Part shown: positions 41,270 to 49,635 of the stretch, piece after piece
Numbering within the stretch: the first letter of the stretch is position 1
Layout: each line of letters opens with the position of its first letter
Assembly: GCF_027563345.1 (NCBI RefSeq)
Contig: NZ_JAMKBK010000002.1
Reading direction: 5' to 3' (one strand)
Length of the DNA: 64,000 nt
Source of the DNA: Psychrobacillus psychrodurans
GTDB taxonomy: Bacteria > Bacillota > Bacilli > Bacillales_A > Planococcaceae
Position numbers and translations under genes: made by a program
Notes under the pieces: generated by a model
Databases searched by the model: none
Seen by the model: only the letters and a program-made list of their open reading frames with translations
Told to the model about the DNA's origin: nothing

Positions 41270-41420
41270 GATATGCTTCTTGCGGGCACAAAGTAAGTGT
41301 ATTTGGTACTCACAATGTAATCACATAGGAAAACGTATGTCTAAAGCCCTTCGAAAACAATAGAAACTGATTTTGAACTCAAAGGGCTGGGAATGTCTTT
41401 TCCCGGTTTTTATTAGGATA
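41270..41420 (+). repeat. M3 structured element, copy E (3' half)
   Basis: GATATGCTTCTTGC remnant, then GTATGTCTAAAGCCCTTCGAAAACAATAG, AACTGATTTTGAACTCAAAGG and a terminal hairpin CTGGGA / TCCCGG (one G-T pair) followed by TTTTT. The 5' half, including the closing-stem strand, is missing. The 411-nt gap before panE contains only modules M2 and M3. Confidence 0.65.
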
Positions 41421-41433
41421 CAGGGGTGAATTT

Positions 41434-42324
41434 ATGAATATTGGAATTGTTGGTGCAGGAGCGATAGGGCTACTATTTGGTGCTTATTTTTCGGAGGTAG
41501 GACATCGTATTACTTTCTTAGTCCGAGAAACTAATGTAGACAAGCATTTATACATAGAGAAAAGTAATGAAAATCGGGAACGAATTGTTTGTGAGATTGT
41601 TTCGGACATAGCTGATCTACAACGAATGGATCTTATTATTATTGCAGTGAAATATCATCATCTTAAACCATTAAAAAACCAGTTAAACTCTTTACCACTA
41701 CATATCCCCCTATTATTTATACAAAATGGACTATCACATATAGATTTCCTGGAGCAATTACAACAAGATACAATTATGATCGGATCTGTGTTACATGGTG
41801 CTACAAAAAAAAATAACCATACGGTTCAACACTTGGGGGTAGGTCCAACTTATATTGGGTTTTATAAGGGTGAATGGCATTTCATTAATAATATTGTAGA
41901 GAAGAATAACGACAAGTTTCCGCTGATTTTAACACCGAACATCGAGCAAATGCTTGTTAAAAAAGCGATGCTAAATTGTTTAATCAATCCATTGACTACC
42001 ATTGCTTGCGTGACTAATGGTGAACTTATTAACAATGATTCATATAAAGTTATATTGAGAAGTATGTACAACGAAATGATGGAAGCATTTGAAGAATGGA
42101 AAGAAAAACTTACTTGGGATGAAGTTGTGGCGCTTTGTGAGAATACTGGATCCAATCGTTCTTCCATGCTTAAGGATTTTGAGAATGGTCGAATGATGGA
42201 GTTAGATACAATAGTTGGAGCTTTATTAGAGAGGGCCACTCTAAGAAAGAAAACATTGCCTATTTTACAGGCGTTTTATTTATTATTAAGTGAAATGAAT
42301 AAAGAAGGTGATTATAATCGTTAA
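41434..42324 (+). CDS. panE: 2-dehydropantoate 2-reductase
   Basis: 296 residues. NAD(P)-binding GxGxxG is IGIVGAGAIGLLFG; the ketopantoate site KKAMLNCLINPLTTIACVTNGEL carries the catalytic Lys and Asn, and ENTGSNRSSMLKDFENGRMMELD the conserved Ser/Asn/Asp motif. It reduces ketopantoate to pantoate for CoA synthesis. B. subtilis ylbQ/panE occupies the same place just before the bshC-mra cluster. GGGGTG precedes the ATG. The next gene overlaps its 3' end. Confidence 0.92.
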   Translation: MNIGIVGAGAIGLLFGAYFSEVGHRITFLVRETNVDKHLYIEKSNENRERIVCEIVSDIADLQRMDLIIIAVKYHHLKPLKNQLNSLPLHIPLLFIQNGLSHIDFLEQLQQDTIMIGSVLHGATKKNNHTVQHLGVGPTYIGFYKGEWHFINNIVEKNNDKFPLILTPNIEQMLVKKAMLNCLINPLTTIACVTNGELINNDSYKVILRSMYNEMMEAFEEWKEKLTWDEVVALCENTGSNRSSMLKDFENGRMMELDTIVGALLERATLRKKTLPILQAFYLLLSEMNKEGDYNR

Positions 42325-42694
42325 TGTGCTTTCAGTTTTCGTTATATATCCGGTAGTTGTTTTTTTGATTACTTTTCTTTTTAGTAAATACATTTTACGT
42401 AAAAGAAAAAAGTCAATTGGAATAGCATCTGATATATCGACTTTATGTTTATATTTTTCTATTACTAATTTGTTTTCTTTTATCTTCTTAAAAGAGATTG
42501 GTTGGCATCTAGTTATTTTTTCCATTATTTTTGCTACAATTATGTCGTATCTAGAATGGCGCTCTATAAAAGAAATCGAAGTAATTGCGTTATTAAGGAA
42601 AATTTGGAGAATATTATTTCTGATATTATGCTGTATGTATGCAATTTTATGGTTATTCGGAGTTATCCGATATGTTTTAACTTATATAAGCTAA
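42308..42694 (+). CDS. Small membrane protein (DUF3397-like)
   Basis: About 128 residues with four hydrophobic helices (VLSVFVIYPVVVFLITFLF, ISTLCLYFSITNLFSFIF, WHLVIFSIIFATIMSYLE, ILFLILCCMYAILWLFGVI) and a basic first loop KYILRKRKKS, like the DUF3397 proteins found next to bshC. The start is uncertain: GTG 42308 overlaps the GAAGG site, GTG 42326 is 17 nt from it, and only ATT/ATA/ATC codons lie at the ideal distance. It overlaps panE by at most 17 nt. Function unknown. Confidence 0.65.
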   Translation: MIIIVNVLSVFVIYPVVVFLITFLFSKYILRKRKKSIGIASDISTLCLYFSITNLFSFIFLKEIGWHLVIFSIIFATIMSYLEWRSIKEIEVIALLRKIWRILFLILCCMYAILWLFGVIRYVLTYIS

Positions 42695-42802
42695 TAATTT
42701 TCACACATAAATAGTAAGTGATATACTCTTAAAGTATTTAAGATGATAGCTTTGGTGAATTTTCACCAAAATGAATATGAAAACAACCGAGGTGGAAAAA
42801 AC

Positions 42803-44419
42803 GTGCGATTAGAGCAGTACACACAACCATTCGCTTCCTCATTTTACAAGAAATATTTGGAAGATATTACTGGCTTATCTTCTTTCTTTCATTATGAATG
42901 GAATCAAAAGGCATTTAATAAAAGGATTCAAGAAGCTGATTTTAGTAAACATAAAAGAACTGAACTTGCTGAAGTGATGACTTCATTTATGAGTAAATAT
43001 GGTATATCGGCGAAGAGTAAGCAGCATATAGATGAACTTAAAAACAATGGGATTGTAGTTATTGGAGGGCAGCAAGCCGGGATTCTATCTGGACCGTTGT
43101 ATTCAATCCATAAAGCAATTTCTGTTATTGCATTGGCAAAACAACAAAGGGAAATACTAGGAGTGCCTGTTATACCTGTTTTTTGGATTGCAGGAGAGGA
43201 TCATGATATTGATGAAATAAATCATGTCTACATAGAAAGAAGTCGAACACTTCAAAAGCTTGTTTATCCGGAAAAGTCTAGAATCAAAAAAATTGCTTCC
43301 GAATCTACTTTCAATCTACAATTAATGGATGGCTATTTGGATGAAATTTTCAAAAGTTTACCAGAGACCTTTTACACGAAAAGCCTTAAATTTAAAGTCA
43401 TGGAGCTTTTAGAAAATAACTTAACGTATACAAGTTTTTTTACAGCTTTGATGAATGAACTTTTTCAAGAAGAAGGGTTACTTTTATTAGATGCTGCATA
43501 TGAACCTTTAAGAAAACTGGAAAGTGATTTTTTCCAATTACAAATATTACATTCTGCAGAAATAGCTAAGGTTGTATTTGAATATGAAGGAGAAATGGAG
43601 CGAGAAGGGTTTGGTACTCCAATACAAGCAAAAGAATCAGCGGCTCATTTATTTTATATTGAAGAGGGAGAACGTTTTTTGCTTGAAAGAGTCAACGATC
43701 GATTTATCCATGAGGCAAAGGGAATATCGTTTACACTAGATGAGATGATGGTAATTGCTAGAGAGCATCCTGAGAGGTTAAGTAATAATGTAGTGACTAG
43801 ACCAATTATGCAGGAAATGGTCTTCCCGGTGTTAAGTTTCATTGCTGGACCTGGTGAAATTGCTTATTGGGGTACACTTAAAACAGCATTTGAGCTTTTT
43901 GATATGAAAATGCCAGTTCTTATGCCACGAATTAGTATTTCTATTGTCAATGCCAAAACGCAATCATTATTAGAGAAGTTATCCTTTACTATAGAAGATG
44001 TGTGGGATGGATCACTGCAAGATGCTAAGTTGAATTACATTAATAATAATCGTAATGAAGAAATCCCTCGTTTGGTTGAAGAAATAAAAGAGGATCTTAT
44101 AGAAAAGTATGAAAAGCTTGAGAAACTTTTAATGAACGATGGGTTAAAGTTGTCTCCTTTAGTACAAAAGAATTTACTTAACCATGAAAAGCAGCTGAAA
44201 TTCATCCATAATGCAATTGAAGATACATTCCTAAGTAAGTTAGATGCGACTATTAATCGCTATGATCGTATTAGTATGAATCTAGTGCCAAACGGTGGAC
44301 TACAAGAACGAACATTTACACCTATTCAATTGTTGAATGAGTATGGTCCATCTCTAATTCAAAAATTATTAGAGGTTCCTTATGAATTTAATGGTAAACA
44401 TCATGTGATTTATTTATAA
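42803..44419 (+). CDS. bshC: Bacillithiol biosynthesis cysteine-adding enzyme BshC
   Basis: 538 residues, the family's normal length. Recognised from VVIGGQQAGILSGPLYSIHKAIS, PVFWIAGEDHDIDEINH, PVLSFIAGPGEIAYWGTLKTAFELF and the C-terminal helical region. BshC ligates cysteine to glucosaminyl-malate, the last step of bacillithiol synthesis. GTG 42803 lies about 8 nt after GAGGTGG; the frame is open to 42743. It precedes mraZ in B. subtilis (yllA); here about 1 kb of repeats separates them. Confidence 0.92.
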   Translation: MRLEQYTQPFASSFYKKYLEDITGLSSFFHYEWNQKAFNKRIQEADFSKHKRTELAEVMTSFMSKYGISAKSKQHIDELKNNGIVVIGGQQAGILSGPLYSIHKAISVIALAKQQREILGVPVIPVFWIAGEDHDIDEINHVYIERSRTLQKLVYPEKSRIKKIASESTFNLQLMDGYLDEIFKSLPETFYTKSLKFKVMELLENNLTYTSFFTALMNELFQEEGLLLLDAAYEPLRKLESDFFQLQILHSAEIAKVVFEYEGEMEREGFGTPIQAKESAAHLFYIEEGERFLLERVNDRFIHEAKGISFTLDEMMVIAREHPERLSNNVVTRPIMQEMVFPVLSFIAGPGEIAYWGTLKTAFELFDMKMPVLMPRISISIVNAKTQSLLEKLSFTIEDVWDGSLQDAKLNYINNNRNEEIPRLVEEIKEDLIEKYEKLEKLLMNDGLKLSPLVQKNLLNHEKQLKFIHNAIEDTFLSKLDATINRYDRISMNLVPNGGLQERTFTPIQLLNEYGPSLIQKLLEVPYEFNGKHHVIYL

Positions 44420-44425
44420 TTCTTT

Positions 44426-44454
44426 GCCCCCACTTTCCTAAGTGGGGGATTTTT
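44426..44454 (+). terminator. Intrinsic terminator after bshC
   Basis: 9-bp stem CCCCCACTT / AAGTGGGGG, tetraloop, T-run. Confidence 0.93.
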
Positions 44455-44527
44455 TATGAGATAGGGAAGTAAATAAAAATTTCCTGTGAACACTGAGTTC
44501 CAGGCACTTTCAAGAATGTGTAATCCT

Positions 44528-44645
44528 GCTGATTCCCGTTTCAGGTGGACGCTTTACTCGGGCGTTGCCTTAGCGTCCCCGCTTTGCGCAAGGTCTTCGC
44601 CTGACACTATTCCCGTCGGAGTCGTTACCTTGCACTACAATCAAT
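44528..44645 (+). repeat. M1 intergenic repeat, copy F
   Basis: From CTGATTCCCGTTTCAGGTGGACG to CGTCGGAGTCGTTACCTTGCACTACAATCAA (ends only). It is preceded by the leader GAAGTAAATAAAAATTTCC and GAACACTGAGTTC, parallel to copy B. It belongs to the longest gene-free stretch of the window (44455-45489). Confidence 0.8.
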
Positions 44646-44767
44646 CAAGTTTTAGAGGGTGATCAAATTATTTGTAATCGCTTTTATACGAGGGTAAGTG
44701 TTTGCACTATTAAGAAGTGAACTGCCAAAGAAATTATATTTTTCATGAGCTTACTCTAGGAATAGTT

Positions 44768-44940
44768 AGTAGCTTTCTCTAGTGATCCAAAAATGTACTA
44801 ACCTGTTTCTAAAAGTTGTAGAATGGCGACGGACAGACAAATGCCATAAGATTACCAGTTGCTTTAAAAAACAATTGGACAAAGTTAGAAACAGGTTTTG
44901 AACTATAAGGACCAGGCGTCTATTTGCCTGGTTTTTCTTA
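44768..44940 (+). ncRNA. M3 structured element, copy F (compact form with intact closing stem)
   Basis: AACCTGTTTCTAA (44800-44812) is perfectly complementary to TTAGAAACAGGTT (44885-44897), a 13-bp closing stem. Inside it lie GTTG / CGAC, the constant GGACAGACAAATGCCATAAGATTACC and a short hairpin CCAGTTG / CAATTGG with one G-T pair. After it come TTGAACTATAAGGA and a terminal hairpin ACCAGGC / GCCTGGT followed by TTTTT. This is the clearest case for a folded RNA with its own terminator. Confidence 0.55.
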
Positions 44941-45018
44941 TAGCGAAAGGATTAAATTTTATGTTTATTACTTAGTGGTTTTGTATTTAGAAGATTAATA
45001 TCTATCTAATAATACTGG

Positions 45019-45160
45019 TGATTTCCGTTTTACACGGAAGCTTTTGACTCTAATGTATATCCCTAAAATTGCTATGTAATAATATTGCAGAACGACTGAC
45101 CTAAGAGCTCATAAAACGATAGAAACAGGATTAGATCTGAACGATTCTGATTTTTGTATG
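45019..45160 (+). repeat. Degraded second M1-M3 tandem in island F
   Basis: GTGATTTCCGTTTTACACGGAAGC (M1 5' end) followed 60 nt later by CATAAAACGATAGAAACAGGATTAGATCTGAAC (M3 3' part), in the same M1-then-M3 order. It is much decayed. From 45161 to 45434 I see nothing definite apart from AT-rich sequence. Confidence 0.5.
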
Positions 45161-45434
45161 AGACGAACTTTTTTCCAACTACCATGCCAATTATCCAATT
45201 AAGCACCTTATTTTTGATTCGGTGGTTTATTTTAATGGAATCTCCCCCACATTCTGAGGAATTTCATCTGCAATTTTTGAAAAGGTTGTAATCATTATAT
45301 AAAAACCGGCCAAAATTCTAACTTTTATAAGTCTTAAAGTTCTAGGAATACTTTGTTGAAATTGCAAGAAATCCTGTCTCAACAAGTACTATTTACACAT
45401 TTTAAAGAAATATTGTCCTGTTTTAAAAAAAACG

Positions 45435-45481
45435 GTGGAGGAAAGTGGGGCGATGTGGTATGTTAATGACATAAAGTGGGG
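45435..45481 (+). promoter_or_regulatory. MraZ operator boxes upstream of mraZ
   Basis: GTGG cores at 45435, 45445, 45455 and 45476, i.e. steps of 10, 10 and 21 bp, two of them within AAAGTGGGG. MraZ binds tandem TGGG/GTGG-type repeats with about 10-bp period in front of its own gene in several bacteria. The last box overlaps the mraZ RBS. Confidence 0.6.
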
Positions 45482-45489
45482 TGAGTAGC

Positions 45490-45921
45490 ATGTTCATGGG
45501 CGAATATCAACATAACGTTGATGCGAAGGGACGGTTAATAATTCCTTCAAAATTCCGAGAGCATTTAGATGACAGTTTTGTCTTAACGCGTGGTCTCGAT
45601 AATTGCTTATTTGGTTATCCTATGAATGAATGGCGAAAACTCGAAGAAAAATTAAAAGAACTCCCAGTTACTAAGAAAGATGCTCGTGCATTTACTCGTT
45701 TTTTCTTCTCAGGTGCAACCGAAGTAGAAATAGACAAACAAGGTCGTATCAATATTCCGATCAACCTCCGTAGCTATGCAAAAATGGACAAGGAATGTAT
45801 CGTACTTGGAGTATCGAATCGTCTTGAAATATGGGCAAAAGATGCTTGGGAAAATTATTTTGTGGAATCTGAGGATTCTTTCAATGATATTGCAGAAAAT
45901 ATGATTGGCTTTGACATATAA
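45490..45921 (+). CDS. mraZ: Transcriptional regulator MraZ
   Basis: 143 residues with two AbrB-like (SpoVT-AbrB) half-domains: MFMGEYQHNVDAKGRLIIPSKF near the start and ATEVEIDKQGRINIPINL in the second half. MraZ forms a ring and controls the mra/dcw operon it heads. ATG 45490 matches B. subtilis MraZ exactly; an in-frame GTG at 45481 is 9 nt upstream. The GTGG boxes upstream point to autoregulation. Confidence 0.95.
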   Translation: MFMGEYQHNVDAKGRLIIPSKFREHLDDSFVLTRGLDNCLFGYPMNEWRKLEEKLKELPVTKKDARAFTRFFFSGATEVEIDKQGRINIPINLRSYAKMDKECIVLGVSNRLEIWAKDAWENYFVESEDSFNDIAENMIGFDI

Positions 45922-46052
45922 CTTTTAACTAGTAGGGGTTTTCTCCCCCACTGAATTAGGTTAAAGTATCTGGTGGATTTAATATCGAGTTAAATGATAT
46001 AAATCTGAACAGAACTACGCCAAGGTTAATTTAATAAAGAGGAGGGGACAGC

Positions 46053-47003
46053 TTGTTTCATCACACAACCGTATTATTAAAAGAGACAGTAGATGGACTA
46101 GCTATTCGTCCTGATGGGATCTATGTGGATTGCACACTAGGCGGAGCTGGCCACAGTGAGTATTTAGTACAACAATTAAATGAAAAAGGTAGACTTATTT
46201 GCTTTGACCAAGATATGACGGCTATTGAAAATGCCAAGACAAAACTTGCACCGTTTTTAGATAAAGTTACTTTTGTACATGCTAACTTTCGTTATTTAAA
46301 AGATGAACTTTACCAAATTGGTGTTGAAAAAGTCGATGGAATTTTGTATGACTTAGGAGTATCATCTCCACAATTAGATACTCCTGAGCGTGGATTCAGC
46401 TACAACTATGATGCACCCTTAGATATGCGTATGGATCAATCAAGTGAGTTAACTGCTTATCATATAGTCAACGAATGGTCCTATGAAAAACTACTCAAAA
46501 TATTTTTCCGTTACGGAGAAGAGAAGTTTTCCAAACAGATAGCGCGTAAAATTGAAAAAGCTAGAGAAATAGAGCCAATTGCTACCACATTCCAACTCGT
46601 AGAATTAATAAAAGAAGGCATACCGGCAGCTGCTAGAAGAACTGGAGGTCATCCTGCGAAGCGTATTTTCCAGGCAATCCGAATCGCAGTAAATGATGAA
46701 TTAGGAGCGGCAGAAGACTCCCTTGAAGATGCTATTAAGCTTATCAAAGTAGGGGGAAGAGTAAGTGTTATTACTTTCCACTCTTTGGAAGACAGACTAA
46801 CTAAAACACTTTTTAAGGAAGCATCTTCTATACCTGATTTACCTCCAAATTTACCAATGATTCCTGCAGGAATGGAGCCAATGCTAAAGCTGGTTACAAG
46901 GAAACCGATTGTCCCGTCGGAGGACGAATTAGCGGTAAATAATCGTTCCCGTTCAGCAAAGTTACGCATTGTGGAAAAATTAATCGAAAAGGGGAGTGTC
47001 TAA
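46053..47003 (+). CDS. rsmH: 16S rRNA (cytosine1402-N4)-methyltransferase RsmH
   Basis: 316 residues: HTTVLLKETVDGL, SAM motif DCTLGGAGHSEYLV, YDLGVSSPQLD and the C-terminal ITFHSLEDRLTK. It methylates C1402 in the ribosomal P site. It starts at TTG 46053, 7 nt after AGGAGG. Adjoins ftsL without a gap (stop TAA immediately followed by ATG), as in other dcw clusters. Confidence 0.96.
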   Translation: MFHHTTVLLKETVDGLAIRPDGIYVDCTLGGAGHSEYLVQQLNEKGRLICFDQDMTAIENAKTKLAPFLDKVTFVHANFRYLKDELYQIGVEKVDGILYDLGVSSPQLDTPERGFSYNYDAPLDMRMDQSSELTAYHIVNEWSYEKLLKIFFRYGEEKFSKQIARKIEKAREIEPIATTFQLVELIKEGIPAAARRTGGHPAKRIFQAIRIAVNDELGAAEDSLEDAIKLIKVGGRVSVITFHSLEDRLTKTLFKEASSIPDLPPNLPMIPAGMEPMLKLVTRKPIVPSEDELAVNNRSRSAKLRIVEKLIEKGSV

Positions 47004-47372
47004 ATGGCTATTCGTAAACATCAGTCACAAACATACATAACTCGGCCTTCTTACCCTGAACAACCACTTGTAAAGAAGCCGGCAAAACAACGTAATAAAC
47101 TGATTTCTCGAGGAGAAAAAATCCTTTTTATTGGGTTATTAGCTATAGTTACCATTTTGTCTTTAATGATTATTCAAACTCAAACCGCTGTACGGGCAAC
47201 AACTACCGATATTTCTCTACTTGAAAAGGAAATTGACTCTACTGTGAAAAAGAATACCGACTTGTCTATACAAGTAAATGAATTATCTACCTATGATCGC
47301 ATTTGGAAAAAGGCGGAAGAGCTCGGTTTGAAACTGAATGAGCAAAACGTAAAGGTAGTGCCAGGACAATGA
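47004..47372 (+). CDS. ftsL: Cell division protein FtsL
   Basis: 122 residues: basic cytosolic head, one membrane helix (ILFIGLLAIVTILSLMII) and a leucine-zipper-like coiled-coil (about 70-110). FtsL partners DivIB and DivIC in the divisome. Little sequence conservation is expected; position between rsmH and pbpB and the topology identify it. Its stop overlaps the pbpB start (ATGA). Confidence 0.92.
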   Translation: MAIRKHQSQTYITRPSYPEQPLVKKPAKQRNKLISRGEKILFIGLLAIVTILSLMIIQTQTAVRATTTDISLLEKEIDSTVKKNTDLSIQVNELSTYDRIWKKAEELGLKLNEQNVKVVPGQ

Positions 47373-49573
47373 ATAAGAAATTTCGTTTTCAATGGGGAGC
47401 CTTTCTAATGTTTTTACTATATGGAGGGCTCTTTTTTTTATTACTTAGTCGTTTTGTATTTATACAGTATACAGGCACAGCCGAAGGACAAGAATTATCA
47501 ACAAAAGCAGAGAATAAATATAGTAGAGAACAAACTCTTCAAGCTAGTAGAGGTAAAATAATTGATCGTAATGGTGAAATTATTGCGCAGGATACACTTA
47601 GTTATAAAATGATTGCTGTGATTAGTCCAAGTGCCTCTAATAATAGTAGTGTACAAAGACATGTTACTGATACAGCAAAGACTGCTAAAGTATTATCGAA
47701 TTATATAGATATGACAGAACAAGAGATTATTAGTTTACTAGATAAAAATATAAAAGCTGAGAAATATCAAGTGGAATTCGGAAAAGCTGGTAGAGATATT
47801 AACAATCAAATAATGGAAGAGATAAAAAGTAACGAACTACCTGGAATAATTTTTATCGAAGATTTGAAAAGATTATATCCTAATGGCCAATTTGCCTCCC
47901 ATTTAATAGGTTTCGCTCTAAAAGAAGAGAAAGAAGATGGGACAGCTGAACCTGTCGGGAAAATGGGGCTTGAATATATTTATGATGAAGAGTTAACAGG
48001 CACTCCTGGTAAAGTCGAATTCAAAAGCGATACTAAAGGTTTTTTACTTCCGAATGCTGAGAAAATGGTAACAAAGGCACAGGATGGTTTGGATATCCAG
48101 CTCACACTAGATAAGACCATTCAGAACTTTTTAGAAGAATCTATGAATAAAGTGCAAGAAAAATATGAACCAGAAAAGATTACGGCAGTTGTTGCAGATC
48201 CGAAAACTGGGAAGATATTAGCAATGTCCCAGCGACCTACCTTTGAACCGAATACAAGAGAAGGATTATCCACTAACTGGTTAAATGAAGTAACAGAGCA
48301 GACAATTGAACCAGGATCTACCTTCAAAGTATTCACACTAGCCTCTGCAATTGAGGAGGGGGTATGGGCACCTAATGCTACATTTAAATCTGGTTCTTAT
48401 ACGATTTATGATAGAACGATTCGTGATCATAACGTAGTAGGGTGGGGGAATATAACGTATTTAGAAGGTTTCCAACGTTCATCCAACGTATCAATGGCTT
48501 ACTTACTGAACCAAATAGGAGAGGAAACATTCAATGAATACATTAAACTCTTCGGATTTGGACAGAAGACGGGAATTGACCTCCCCAATGAAGCTTCTGG
48601 AATCATAGCAGATTCTGGACCAGTTGAACGAATTACTACAACATTTGGTCAGGGTACAACTGTTACACCTATACAAATGGTCCAGGGTATGACTGCTATA
48701 GCAAATGAAGGTAAAATGATGCAACCCTATATTATTGAGCAAATTGTCAATCCTAATACAAATGAAGTAGTGGAGAATCATAAACCGACTGAAAAAAAAT
48801 CTCCAATTTCTAAAGAGACTGCACAGCAGGTAAAAGAAATACTGGAAAGCACTATAACATCAGAAATAGGTACTGCTAAGAAATTCAAGTTAAATGGATA
48901 TACATCAGCTGGAAAAACTGGAACTGCTCAAATAGCAAAACCTGGTGGTGGTTACTATTGGGGAAGAAATGATTTCCTATATTCTTTCATAGGGATGGCT
49001 CCAGTTGAGGACCCGGAGTTAATCGTATATATCATGGTTCATCGACCTAATTTGGAGCCAACTGAATCAGGTTCCGAAACGACATCAGAAATTTTCAACT
49101 CGGTAACAGAAAGAAGTTTGAAATATTTAAATATCGAGCCGGAGAACACGGAACTTGCAAAACCAATTAAAATGCCTAATGTAATTGGAGAAAATATAAT
49201 TGAGAGTCAAAGTAAACTTGAAGCAGAGGGTTTAAAAACAGTAGTTATCGGTCAGTCGGATAAGGTGGAAGAACAGTATCCTATGGCTAATGCATCCACT
49301 ATTTCAAATAGCACAGTCTTTATAAAGGGACAGGGAGACATTCAATTACCAAACTTTAAGGGCTGGTCAAAAAGAAATATAATGTTATATAAATCATTAT
49401 CAAAATTACCTATTGAAATTGTTGGAGAAGGGTTTGTAACAGAACAGAGTTTGACTGGAGGATCGATCGTAACGGCTGACACTCCCATAGTCGTAAAACT
49501 TGCCACTCCTGATGAAGTAACGAATATGGAAACAAGCAAAGAAGAATCACTTACAGATTTACCTCAGGACTAA
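47369..49573 (+). CDS. pbpB: Penicillin-binding protein 2B (division transpeptidase)
   Basis: 734 residues: membrane anchor near the N terminus, PBP dimerisation domain with ASRGKIIDRNGEIIAQDT, transpeptidase with EPGSTFKVF (active Ser), SSN in RSSNVSM and KTG in AGKTGTAQ, then two C-terminal PASTA domains (about 595-720). It is the essential septal class B PBP working with FtsW. The start overlaps ftsL by 4 nt (ATGA), so translation is probably coupled. Confidence 0.95.
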   Translation: MNKKFRFQWGAFLMFLLYGGLFFLLLSRFVFIQYTGTAEGQELSTKAENKYSREQTLQASRGKIIDRNGEIIAQDTLSYKMIAVISPSASNNSSVQRHVTDTAKTAKVLSNYIDMTEQEIISLLDKNIKAEKYQVEFGKAGRDINNQIMEEIKSNELPGIIFIEDLKRLYPNGQFASHLIGFALKEEKEDGTAEPVGKMGLEYIYDEELTGTPGKVEFKSDTKGFLLPNAEKMVTKAQDGLDIQLTLDKTIQNFLEESMNKVQEKYEPEKITAVVADPKTGKILAMSQRPTFEPNTREGLSTNWLNEVTEQTIEPGSTFKVFTLASAIEEGVWAPNATFKSGSYTIYDRTIRDHNVVGWGNITYLEGFQRSSNVSMAYLLNQIGEETFNEYIKLFGFGQKTGIDLPNEASGIIADSGPVERITTTFGQGTTVTPIQMVQGMTAIANEGKMMQPYIIEQIVNPNTNEVVENHKPTEKKSPISKETAQQVKEILESTITSEIGTAKKFKLNGYTSAGKTGTAQIAKPGGGYYWGRNDFLYSFIGMAPVEDPELIVYIMVHRPNLEPTESGSETTSEIFNSVTERSLKYLNIEPENTELAKPIKMPNVIGENIIESQSKLEAEGLKTVVIGQSDKVEEQYPMANASTISNSTVFIKGQGDIQLPNFKGWSKRNIMLYKSLSKLPIEIVGEGFVTEQSLTGGSIVTADTPIVVKLATPDEVTNMETSKEESLTDLPQD

Positions 49574-49635
49574 AAGAGGGATAGAATAGTTAGAGTCATT
49601 TTCTCATAAGTTATCTAAAACGGACTAAAGGGGAA

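Noticed and set aside
45930..45956. Possible attenuator AGTaGGGG / CCCCcACT after mraZ
   Set aside because: The stem has a bulge on each side and no T-run follows; the mra operon is expected to read through.
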